Shown here: positions 1 to 8,104 of the stretch, piece after piece | How positions within the stretch are numbered: position 1 is the first letter of the stretch | How the letters are laid out: each line of letters starts with the position of its first letter | NCBI GenBank assembly: GCA_002751075.1 | Contig: NAOQ01000376.1 | Coordinates: forward strand, 5,944-16,574 | Origin: Ichthyophonus hoferi | Lineage: Eukaryota > Opisthokonta > Ichthyosporea > Ichthyophonida > Ichthyophonidae | Length of the DNA: 10,631 nt | Direction of reading: 5' to 3' | Notes under the pieces: generated by a model | Seen by the model: only the letters and a program-made list of their open reading frames with translations | Databases searched by the model: none | Told to the model about the DNA's origin: nothing | Program-made: the position numbers and the translations under genes

Positions 1-123
1 TGTATGTATGTATATATGTATGTATACCTCTATACTACTATATAGCTATACCTTATGCCATTCTATGATAATATGAAACCCTAACCAAGGTAAGATACAA
101 ACGTAGTAGAATATATCATGCAG
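1..123 (+). other. 3' part of an upstream VPS33 intron
   Basis: No coding sequence matching VPS33 is visible here. The stretch starts with TGTA repeats (1-27) and ends with a plausible acceptor, ATATATCATGCAG, directly before the first exon. It is therefore best read as the end of an intron whose donor lies outside the window. Confidence 0.6.
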
Positions 124-3100
124 AAAACCAGGGCAAAAGATTTCCTAGGCATACTAGAATGTGAACAGAGTAAGTTATAGTGTGTATATAGTATATAGTA
201 TATAGTGTATAGTATATAGTGCATAGTGTATAATGTATAGTGTATAGTGTATAGTGTATAATGTAGTGTATATATATACGTAGTAAAAATATAAGGTATA
301 TAGTGTATAAGTTGGGTGTATAGTATAGTATAATATAGTGTAGGTCACAGATAAGGTATATACAACTTTTAATGACTTAATATTTTTATTTTTTATTTGT
401 TTTATATGATTGGCTAATTAATTATTAATTTCTAATTATAGTATCATCTTTTATTAATACCTTGCCTATATGATTGGTGTCCCAAATTGTTATGACACCA
501 ATTATAGAACATTAAGTAGATATGTTTAGTTATTGGGATATTATTAATTGGTTAGTTAATGAATTACCAATTGTAACCCTGCAGTGTTTACTAGTGGAAT
601 TAATACAGACAAAGTTAATGACTATATCGACACGCTTATATGTAAAAAGGAACCAATCAACAAGGTAGGCATATATATGTGTGCCTATGGATGGTATTTC
701 TATTTATATTATAGTATAGTGTCTATATATGGTGCTTATATTTCTATATTAAGGTATAGTGTTTATATATGGTGTTTATATATCTATAAAGGTATGGTGT
801 CTATATAGTGTTTCTATATTTATATTAATGTATAGTGTCTATATATGGTATTTCTATCTATAATAGTATAGTGTCTATATATGGTATTTATATATCTATA
901 TTAAGTATAGGGTTTGTATATAGTGTCTATAAATAGTCTGCCATGGAATAGATAAAGAAAATAAGACTATTGTGTAAATAAAAAATTATAATAGAGCTAC
1001 CCAATCAAAGATTTCAGTTGTGAAATAGATTTATTTTTAAACCAATCATATTAATGCAAGCCATGTGACATATACATTTCCTGTTGATACTAATTTCTGA
1101 CGATCAATAGCATTGTTATAATGTCACGAATGGGTTTAAAATTTAAGTACAATATTAACCTGTCAAACTGTAGATCTTGCGATTAATCTGTCTACAGTGT
1201 CTTACCAATGGAGGGTTAAAGACAAGTGTATTGGAGGGATATCAGCATGAGATAATACAGGTAGGTAGGTATGTATTCTATATTGCCTTATGTATCCTGT
1301 TTTATCTATTTATTCTTATTGATTGAAATACCTTTATAACTCTCCAGTCATTTTCAGTTTTCCCCACCAATACATATATGATTTTTAAAACGGGTAATTC
1401 AATAAAATTAAGCCAATAGAACATAATACTATAGGTTTATAAACAGCTAGATTAAGGAGATTGCTATATTATTAACCACTTATACTCTATTTTAAAATAT
1501 AAATATCCATAGACCTATGGCTATGAGAAGATAGAGACACTTTATAATTTACAGCGCTTAGGCCTAATGGGGCCAAAGATTGAGCAATACAAATACGATC
1601 ACGTGCGAAAAGGATTGAATCTAGTGGTGGATGATATTGACGAGGTATGATGCTGTGTTGTGGTTTGTAGGATTGGCTTTAAGATATTTTAATGGGTGTA
1701 TGCATATATGTATATGTATGTGCATAAATACCTATGTAATAGCTGATTTCACTCCTAGGGATATCTTAGTATGCATATTAAAATATTTTAAATTTAACCT
1801 TCTTATCCTCTTTTATACCCAACACATAATGAGATAATATGATTTATAATCTAACTAAAAAAAATTGTTCCTTCAGGGAAATCCTAATGATATATCATAT
1901 GCCTACAGTGGCTATGCTCCAATTAGTGTACGTCTAATTGAGCACATCCAATTAAATCAAGGATGGAAGGGAATAGAATCCATTATTAAAATGTTACCAG
2001 GCCCATTGGTCAGTATGGAACAGTCAAGTGACGTTAAACCAATTGGTAGGCAGCATTTATGTATTAATATTGTTTTATTGGTTGCAGCATGCTTGCTTAT
2101 GAGATTAGTGGGACAAAATAATTAGTGAATAAATTGTTGAAAATACTCTATTTACCTTTGTGGGTTAGAACGTGGATAAATTCTCCAATCAAGATTGTTG
2201 ATCTCGATTAATCATTTATTGTACCTTCGAAATATGGTATGATTGTGGGCTACTGATTGTATATAATTATTCAATAAAAACTATATAAAATATAAAGATA
2301 GTAATACCAATAGAAATATACCATTAAAGTATCTTATGTAAGTGATATTAATTACTATTTATATATCTACCAATAATATCAATTGATCGGCACATTATAT
2401 TAATAAGCAATCTGCAACTGAACCAATGGTTTGTAATATTGTAGCTCAAAGGGAGTTATAAATATCCTATCGTACTATCATAACCAATGATATCTCTCTC
2501 ACCTACCTTATTTAAAATGCAGTCCCTGTTCCCATTGGCCCTATAAATGCTATTCCATCACCTAAGATTACCCTTGTGTATTTCATTGGTGGTGTGACAT
2601 ACGCTGAGATTGCGGCGATCAGATTCCTAGCCAGCCAATCAGAAGGTAAGGCTTCCTGTTGCTTGTGACATCAAAATCCTTTATATCTTACCTTATTTGG
2701 TTTATTTTCTTTTCATCGTATTGGTTTATCAAATAGTAATATTTTAGTAATCTATTTTTAGATATGCTTTCCTTTTCTCTGCCATTCTCTATTGTCCTAT
2801 TTATTGTTTTTTATCTTGATTTCTTACTCATATATTTATATACCTATATTCATATCATTTTAAACTGATTTTAATACCCAATTATATATAATACTGTCTC
2901 ATAGTAACCATAGTAACCCATTATTAATCCGATCGTTTCTCTTGATTAAATTAATAACAATGCCTAAGTATATAAATATATGCGTATGTGTATGTATATC
3001 TGTATGTATGTATGCATGTATGTATGCATGAATATATCTATCTATTTATCTATATATGTATGTTCCCATAATTCCATATAAAAAACCTAAGTAAGCACAT

Positions 3101-3338
3101 ACATATGCATGACTATTTACGCTATCATCAATTATATATCTCATTAAATATAATACACCCATGAAGAGCGGTTATTAAAATTAAAATAACCCCTATATAT
3201 ATACCCGCAGGGCATCATCAGTACTTAATCGCCACCACCGGATTGGTTAATGGGAGCACAATGCTATCAAGTTTGACCAATGACTTACCTTGTAATAGTG
3301 AGCCTATTGCAGATATGAAGCAATTATCTCTTAGCTAA
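124..3338 (+). CDS. VPS33A: VPS33A-like vacuolar sorting protein, C-terminal part (7 exons)
   Basis: Sec1/Munc18-family subunit of the HOPS and CORVET tethering complexes. The family binds VPS16 and SNARE bundles and promotes fusion at late endosomes, lysosomes and vacuoles. Exons I read: 124-169, 585-664, 1174-1260, 1513-1644, 1877-2045, 2523-2645, 3211-3338 (TAA stop). All introns are GT-AG; junction phases agree (1,0,0,0,1,1) and the joined frame is open for 254 residues. Family blocks in order: FTSGINTDKVNDYIDTLI (residues 17-34), LRLICLQCLTNGGLK (44-58), TYGYEKIETL (72-81), NPNDISYAYSGYAPISVRLI (117-136), MLPGPL (155-160), LVYFIGGVTYAEIAAIRFL (189-207), LIATTGLVNG (219-228). These fall in the C-terminal part of the fold. 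Animal VPS33 proteins are about 600 residues, so some 40% is here and the 5' exons lie outside. The SGI-TDKV block resembles human VPS33A (from memory) more than VPS33B. The tail after NGSTMLSSL is about 20 residues longer than I recall for vertebrates. The first exon is short; its start rests on the acceptor at 122-123. No frame damage is visible. Confidence 0.93.
176..345. repeat. Degenerate TATAGTG-type heptamer microsatellite in intron
   Basis: Head-to-tail variants of a seven-base unit (TATAGTG, TATAGTA, TATAATG) fill the first third of the 415-bp intron 170-584. They are tight to about 270 and broken up after that. The repeat begins a few bases after the donor at 170. Confidence 0.85.
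715..930. repeat. 36-40 bp minisatellite, about 5.5 copies, in intron
   Basis: Successive units begin at 715, 755, 793, 831, 867 and 906, each starting TATAGTGT or a near variant, continuing with CTATATATGGT and ending in a TATTAAG-like run. Unit lengths are 40, 38, 38, 36 and 39 bp, the last one partial. A half unit may lie at 689-714. The array is in the 509-bp intron 665-1173, close to its donor, and explains the open frame of about 74 codons running out of the second exon. Confidence 0.85.
2978..3062. repeat. TATG/TATC microsatellite in last intron
   Basis: Tetranucleotide runs (TATG, TATGCATG, TATC) in the 565-bp intron 2646-3210. They are similar to the TGTA tract at the window's left edge. 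Confidence 0.8.
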
Positions 3339-3419
3339 AATATATCTATATTGACATATTAAGTAATATTCTATCCCATCATACCATATAAGATGATACA
3401 AACTTGCGACTGAATGCCT

Positions 3420-3425
3420 AATAAA
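3420..3425 (+). promoter_or_regulatory. Candidate polyadenylation signal of the VPS33 gene
   Basis: AATAAA lies 82 bases after the TAA stop at 3336-3338. A second AATAAA is at 3546-3551, followed by A-rich sequence. Either could serve; in such AT-rich DNA this hexamer also arises by chance. Confidence 0.45.
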
Positions 3426-3611
3426 CAATATATCTGGATGCATAGTTTACTAGATGTTTATTAGTTTGTCTACACATGCAACAGAAGAACAGTAACTATA
3501 GGTATAAGAATTTAATCCATTAATGTTAGCCTATCAATAATCTTAAATAAAAAATAAAAAAATCAGGCGCTGAAGTAGTACAATATAGCTACATAAAAAC
3601 AAAAATTAAAT

Positions 3612-3838
3612 CGCATTGCATTGATATTGCATTGTATTATATTATATTTTATGATATTCTACTCTATTCTGTTATAGTCTATTTTAGTTTATCTTATTCT
3701 ATTTTATTCTACTTTATTACATCCCTTTATACATTCTATTCGATTTTATTGGATTGCATTGAATTGCTTTGTATTGTATTATATTGTATAGTATTTTATT
3801 GCGTTGTATTGAATTATATTACATTGTATATTTTATAA
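3612..3838. repeat. Decayed ATTNT pentamer satellite
   Basis: A 225-bp run of five-base variants (TATTG, TATTC, TATTA, with occasional C for T) shows the period strongly in 3720-3835. It is T-rich on the plus strand and produces an open frame made almost only of Y, I, L, F, S and C, which is not a gene. It lies about 270 bp after the VPS33 stop. Confidence 0.8.
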
Positions 3839-4480
3839 TTAATTAATAAGGAATTCTGAAGTATTCTGTTCAAAGTCACTGTGTCTTTGTATAATGTGTT
3901 TAGAGTTTTGACGCCTTAAAATATATTTGAAAGCCAAGTGATCTAATGCTATTGTATCCTAATGTAATTGGCTGTATGCCTGAGGCGAGTAGTGGCTTGT
4001 TTTTATTGGCGAAATTGGTATTAATTAAGATTGGTTAATTCAATATTAAATTCAAAATATATTGGTCCAAATGTGCATAAAATATTGACAGTTTCTTATT
4101 GAATGCGTCCTGAGACAAGTGTCTCGTACTCGATGGAATTGGCCAATAAATATAGCTGACGTTGTATCAACTAATAATCATTGCATGATGTGCTTGTTAT
4201 TGGAACTTTGGATGAACACATCGATCCGATCGATTGGAGTTGAACGGTTGTGTAGATTGGTGCAGAGGCCTGCTATGGGATGCGCTAACCGGAACAAGCA
4301 TGAAATATTTCGGACTTATTCTAATACAAAATACTATATTTGGGAGTTATAATAAGGTTCTGTTTGAAACCATGTTAATGTTTATTAAAATTCATTTTTA
4401 TATAGTTAGCCTTACCATCCATCTTGTATCTACTTTTTGGTTTCTTTTTAAAATAACCAGCTTGCTATTATTGTGAGTAT
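3839..4480. other. 3' flank with no recognised gene
   Basis: Two overlapping open frames (4119-4352 and 4234-4476, both +) lie here, but neither matches a family I know and the usual start, length and composition signals are weak. The segment holds ten CCAAT or ATTGG pentamers between 3970 and 4265. It also has a short hairpin GAGACA-AG-TGTCTC at 4112-4125. Confidence 0.5.
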
Positions 4481-4516
4481 AGATAGTATGATATAATCTA
4501 TAGGAGTAATTGACAT

Positions 4517-4567
4517 GCATCTGTGATGGTCCTAGTGACTTTTCCTTGGGCTTCAGGGTCTTTAATT
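4517..4567 (-). repeat. Repeat fragment related to 9651-9704
   Basis: About 50 bp align with 9651-9704 at roughly 70% by eye, sharing ATCTGTG, CTAGTGACTT and GGGTCT. On the minus strand both copies are open in the same frame, giving similar peptides (LKTLKPKEKSLGPSQM here, LETPKPVAKSLELPQI there). The minus frame here runs on for about 40 codons and is preceded by an acceptor-like CTCTCCAG, so it could be an exon relic. The family is not recognised. Confidence 0.45.
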
Positions 4568-4771
4568 CGTTTTTGATGCTTAGAAAAAGGTTTTCTTCTA
4601 GGTACTGGAGAGTAGCTCAATCCAGTTTATTAAGAATTAGTCAGTTCTTGATATAGTCCTTTTCCTGCCTTTGGCCAATCTGTGGAGCTGGCCTATTATG
4701 GACGTTACCGCATTTATATAAATAGCATAAGTATAGTTCAGCAAAAGGTTAAAGATATTCGGACACAATAG

Positions 4772-5075
4772 TTACGCGAGGTAAATTGTCAGTGCAAACA
4801 GAGTGGCGCACCGGAAGCATGCTGGGCCCATAACCCTGTCGAGATACTCCTCGTTGATATCAAAAATTACTACCAGGTCCGTCGACGTTACTAAGTCAGT
4901 GTCAGTAGAAGTTGAGTCCTCAGAGCTAGAACTTGCCAAAGTTGTCTTGGAAGGAGCAGAGAGGTCTTGTAGCATGAATATTGGCCTGTTAGATACTGCC
5001 TTATAAGTAGTTTCTCTGTCTGACTCGCAAGACCCGTTGGAAAGATTAACTCGACTTAGCCTTTTCTTGCTTTAA
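4772..5075 (-). pseudogene. Open minus-strand segment, Ser/Thr/Asp-rich, unrecognised
   Basis: The frame is open for about 100 codons; from its first internal Met (4975) it gives 67 residues. The middle is a low-complexity acidic stretch (SSSSEDSTSTDTD) followed by a hydrophobic block LVVIFDI and the end LFALTIYLA. The upstream end overlaps the left arm of the inverted repeat 5018-5321. There, VNLSNGSCESDR corresponds to VNISTGSSEANS in the right arm, which suggests the frame was once translated. I do not recognise a family. An isolated relic of a transposon or host gene is more likely than a working gene. Confidence 0.3.
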
Positions 5076-5154
5076 GATATCGATAGATGGTTTTGGATGT
5101 TAGCGAAAAAGTGCAATTAGGGCTCTTTCTAGGCTTCCTTCTTTTTCTAAGCAT
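5056..5154 (-). pseudogene. 32-codon reading frame in left arm of inverted repeat
   Basis: An ATG-to-stop frame encodes a basic peptide with RKSPNCTFSL and RYLKAR. The head-to-head frame 5187-5288 encodes the same core, so the peptide is older than the duplication or came with it. The C-and-basic pattern faintly recalls a damaged zinc-finger N-terminus of a DNA transposon protein, but key ligands are absent and this is a guess. Too short to be called a gene. Confidence 0.3.
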
Positions 5155-5186
5155 ATTATAAAATAGAGTTGGAAATATTTGATGCT

Positions 5187-5288
5187 ATGTCTAGAAAAAG
5201 AGGGGAACTCAGAAAGAGCCCTAATTGCACTTTTTCGCTAATCCCCAAAACCATTCATCGATATCTTAAAATGAGAAGTTTAAAATGA
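5187..5288 (+). pseudogene. 33-codon reading frame in right arm of inverted repeat
   Basis: Mirror copy of the frame at 5056-5154, with ATG starts 32 bp apart and pointing away from each other. It shares RKSPNCTFSL, KTI and RYLK; differences cluster near the N-terminus and after the RYLK block. Beyond its TGA stop the same frame keeps VNISTGSSEANS, related to the minus-strand segment in the left arm. It looks like a fragment of a longer coding repeat. Confidence 0.3.
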
Positions 5289-5321
5289 GTTAACATTTCC
5301 ACCGGTTCTAGCGAGGCAAAC

Positions 5322-6160
5322 AGCAAAATTATGTTCTAAAGCTTTCAGTTATCTTCTCTAGTATCTACAATATAACTTCCGATTAACGGAAGGAGGAGAA
5401 GTATGCAAACTAAGCGCCGACTGCTTGACTCATTGGAATATATCCCGAGAAAGAACAACATTATTTTTTTTCCCTTTAATACACGGAGTGAAGGATGGTC
5501 TTAGTTGACTGCTCATATTACGAAGTAAAAAAGATTTTAAAGCATTTTTTCATTCATTCTTAACGAACAAAGTAGGCATTATATAGTTTTTTTGCCGATG
5601 AACTGATCTCAATGGTATTTGCATCGGGGAATAAGCAAAATAAGCCCAATGATCTTATTGCATGATCAATCAGGATTGACTTATCATTGCCAAGGAACAG
5701 TTAATATCTATTACTAGATTTAGAAGTAGTTATGGTGAAATCTTCATTTTGGAATGTGGTTCATTCAAAATGCAACAATAGGGCTGTCCGAATTCATCAA
5801 TATCTAAAAAGTTACCCCAAAATAGTTAAGCACTCTCGGCGGTAGAAACAAACAAGTACAAAAGCAAACAAAACACCTAATAAAAGGGGACGCTCCATAC
5901 CATATCATAATACGACTTTGATATATATTATTTCTTGGATATTATTTCTTGGAAACAGCATACTCGTCTGTTCCCTTTCTGTTTTTATTTCACTCAAATT
6001 TTCTACAAAGATATAGCAACTTTGAACAAGGACTTTTTGGACCTGGTGACAAATCCATCACCACTTCTGTTGCAACAACGTCATAATATTTACTAACAGG
6101 GACATCTTTGTAACTATCATATGAATCAATTGGAGACTCCAATTTCGGTATTTGAGGCCC
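5322..6160 (-). pseudogene. Cluster of short minus-strand open segments, unrecognised
   Basis: Three protein-like minus-strand segments lie in order: 5990-6160 (56 codons, contains SKYYDVVATEVVMDLSPGPK), 5733-5825 (31 codons, contains LDIDEFGQPYCCILNEPH) and 5563-5700 (46 codons, contains LIDHAIRSLGLFCLFPDA). Their mixed amino-acid composition differs from the Y/I/L/F/K-rich noise frames elsewhere in the window. On the plus strand, 5403-5504 gives 33 codons (starts MQTKRRLLDSLEY). None is a family I can name. Best read as remnants of one or more old genes or transposons, or possibly short exons. Confidence 0.25.
5925..5952. repeat. Exact tandem duplication of a 14-bp unit
   Basis: ATATTATTTCTTGG occurs at 5925-5938 and again, directly adjacent, at 5939-5952. 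This looks like a simple replication-slippage duplication. Confidence 0.85.
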
Positions 6161-6358
6161 TTACACATACACTTTGACCTAATAGGTTCATGCATCCTGG
6201 TAAGGACCAATAGCATAGGGCCCTGAACCCCTACAACAAACCTATTCCTAACACAAAACTTTTTATAGGTGATCCCTGCGTTGCATAAAAAATTACCTAT
6301 GCATCTTTTATATCATGAACATTATATGCAGTCAAACACACTACGATATCTCCTAGTC

Positions 6359-7075
6359 TCATTTATTATGAGATTGGCATACCGCCAGTGGGAGAGCAGC
6401 ATTTACCCGCAAATGACAACCAACATCAACAAGAAGAAACGGAGCACCCTGATAAAATGGAAGACTGACAACTTTATCAAGAAGATGTCTAGATGCTTTC
6501 CAACTAAATCTACAGGATTCCATTCATCCTTACTTGGACCTAGTATTAGAAGAATAGAAACCAGTTAGTTGCATTACACTTAGCTAGCCTAGCAATATCC
6601 AGAAGCCCATAAAAAGCTATAGTCAGTACAAAGATCATCCTACACATCTCCCATCTTGGGGAACCAGGTGTTCATTCGGATTTAAGGTCTTACAACATGT
6701 AAGGTATGTCATTTTTAATGATACATAATAATTAACTATAACACCATAAATAAAAGCATCAATGATACGACCACGGCCGATTTTATTGGTGCTCTCTCGT
6801 CCAACGAATCTGCTGAACCTACTGATCGTATAGATTCATCCCATTAACAGTCAGCACATACCATCATGATGGTAACAATCACTATGGCAAGGCCTACACA
6901 GATTATCACATTGGTCATGTCCATCAATAAAAGCATGCCAGTTAACTTGGAAACCAATCAAATCAATTCAAATGATTTAATACTGAATAATAAGGACATT
7001 TTTGCATATTATGTTCTATTATACCGTCCGGTCATATTACATTTAAACATGTAACCCAGTTAGCCAATTCAAGTC
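6359..7075 (-). repeat. Repeat unit, copy A
   Basis: Its left part (6359-6750) matches 7512-7800 and its right part (about 6997-7075) matches 8428-8490, in the same order and orientation. Shared landmarks on the plus strand are GGCATACCGCCAGTGGGAGA (6376), CAATATCCAGAAGC, TTCATTCGGATTTAAGGTCT, AATTAACTATAA, and TTTTTGCATAT followed by CCGTC-GGTCATATTA. Relative to copy B it has about 70 extra bases after CCGCAAAT (near 6413-6485) and the block about 6742-6996. Minus-strand coding-like pieces are shared with copy B (FVLTI, LLDIARL, CNA). Family unknown. Confidence 0.75.
6844..6936 (-). other. 30-codon hydrophobic reading frame inside copy A
   Basis: ATG-to-TAA frame dominated by one hydrophobic run (VIICVGLAIVIVTIMMVCA) long enough to span a membrane. 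It lies in the block of copy A missing from copy B. It could be a transmembrane exon relic or a chance frame. The overlapping plus-strand frame 6866-7054 shows no protein character. Confidence 0.15.
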
Positions 7076-7269
7076 TATTCCAAGTGTGTTGTACTTCTGA
7101 AAAAAAAGTGTTGAAAAGAACCGTCAACAAAGACCGTATTAGAAATAGGATCGAGTCCGTCTTTATTATTAGCATGTTTTGTATATGAACTGCAGCCCTC
7201 CGAACAGTTTTTCTTATGAACCATTTGCATGTGAAATAGCCGTCCACTTTTATTTTCATACTTTCCCAA
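7075..7269 (-). pseudogene. Open minus-strand segment of 64 codons, unrecognised
   Basis: Mixed composition with two cysteines in NCSEGCSSYTKHANNKDG, then NTVFVDGSF and a phenylalanine-rich end. It has no ATG near its upstream end, so if real it would be an exon or a fragment. It sits immediately upstream (minus sense) of copy A's shared right part. No family recognised. Confidence 0.2.
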
Positions 7270-7492
7270 CCTTTGTTAATTGCAGATGTTAATTTTGGTT
7301 AACGCGTACATAGCTGTGTTCTTTAATGTAAATGAGACCGATCGCAAGTTCCTTTTTGGTTAGTACAATCTTGCGAATGTTACTGGGCCCATTAAAATTC
7401 TTTCTCACTCATTTATAGCTCATTAGCCCATCCATTAATGTATGTGCTTGCATAATAAGTATCGACAAATCAATTTAGCTTGGTTTATGCAA

Positions 7493-7723
7493 TTAACTAC
7501 CGTTACTGTTTTCATTTATTATAAATTGGCATACCGCCAGTGGGAGAGCACCATCATTTACCTGCAAATAATCTGAAGGCTTTCCAACCAAATCTACAGT
7601 ATTCCATTCATACTTGAGCATAGAATTGGAAGACCATAAACCAGCTGCATTACAGTTATCCAGTCTGGCAATATCCAGAAGCTCATACAAAGTTATGGTC
7701 AACACAAAGACCATTTTATACAC
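7493..7723 (-). pseudogene. 76-codon reading frame in copy B, unrecognised
   Basis: Begins MYKMVFVLTITLYELLDIA, a weakly signal-peptide-like start, then CNAAGLWSSNS, WNTVDLVGKPSDYLQVN and ALPLAVCQFIINE. Copy A encodes the same opening (MIFVLTI, LLDIARLAKCNAT) and the WN-VDLVGK block, but only as separated pieces. The shared peptide argues that it was once translated. I do not recognise the family; it could be the first exon of a secreted protein or part of a transposon. Probably not functional today. Confidence 0.3.
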
Positions 7724-7859
7724 ATTCTCCCATCCTGGGGAACTCCATATTCATTCGGATTTAAGGTCTTGTAAAATATAAGTTATATCATTTTGAGCGA
7801 TAATGCCAAAATCGGCCAAGGTGAATTGACCAATGTGCCATATAAGGAAACAATATGGG

Positions 7860-8062
7860 TATTTTATGATTGGCCCCATTTAAGTTAACATTATGCTAGT
7901 ACTGGGGATAAAACAAATGTATAAAAAAACCCAAAGTCAATAAAAAAGGACTCCTGCTCACTTATATGGGGGAAAACAAGTAAAATACGACCCGCTCAAA
8001 CATACGTAACATTGATAGCAAAGTACGTAGTTCTCGTAAACGCACACGAAAACACTTTGCAT

Positions 8063-8070
<8 letters not shown>
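7860..8070 (+). repeat. Dispersed repeat, plus copy (pairs with 9760-9960)
   Basis: Colinear with the reverse complement of 9760-9960. ATGATTGG-CCCATTTAAGTTA is at 7866-7887, an exact 16-base match TAGTACTGGGGATAAA at 7897-7912, TGTATAAAA just after, and CACACGAAAAC-CTTTGCATTTAATTTTATA at the right end. It lies within the block that interrupts copy B. The TATAAAA after the most conserved part could be a promoter-like element of the repeat. Confidence 0.65.

Positions 8071-8099
<29 letters not shown>
8069..8099. repeat. (AT)n microsatellite, about 15 units
   Basis: An uninterrupted AT dinucleotide run. It lies at the right end of the dispersed repeat and creates minus-strand frames with YIYIYI runs that are not genes. 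Confidence 0.97.

Positions 8100-8104
<5 letters not shown>

Larger units (their letters stand above)
5018..5321. repeat. Long imperfect inverted repeat (foldback), about 300 bp
   Basis: Left arm about 5018-5160, right arm about 5178-5321. The core arms 5072-5130 and 5211-5269 match over 59 bases with five mismatches by my count, including 31 identical bases in a row. Outside the core, GTCTGACTCGC...GGAAAGATTAACTC on the left pairs with the complement of GAGTTAACATTTCC...GCGAGGCAAAC on the right, with about 80% identity. The spacer is only about 20 bp. A foldback MITE or a head-to-head pair of copies of a coding repeat would both explain this. I see no convincing target-site duplication. Confidence 0.8.

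Noticed and set aside
60-123. A further small exon ending before GTAAGA at 90-95
   Set aside because: It would need a 33-bp intron, far shorter than the others here. No acceptor lies close upstream and the peptide does not match VPS33.
176-345. CRISPR-like array
   Set aside because: The units are seven bases long without unique spacers; it is a microsatellite in an intron of a eukaryotic gene.
3632-3838. Open frame of 68 codons on the plus strand
   Set aside because: It is entirely inside the pentamer satellite and consists almost only of Y, I, L, F, S and C.
4119-4476. Two overlapping plus-strand frames, one faintly recalling a small-molecule transporter (DALTGTSMKYFGLIL)
   Set aside because: The likeness is limited to a few hydrophobic residues, no splice-consistent neighbours could be found, and no other family block follows.
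6269-6568. Plus-strand frame of 99 codons, the longest in the window
   Set aside because: It runs antisense through repeat copy A, where the minus strand carries the peptide shared with copy B. Copy B has no corresponding plus-strand frame.
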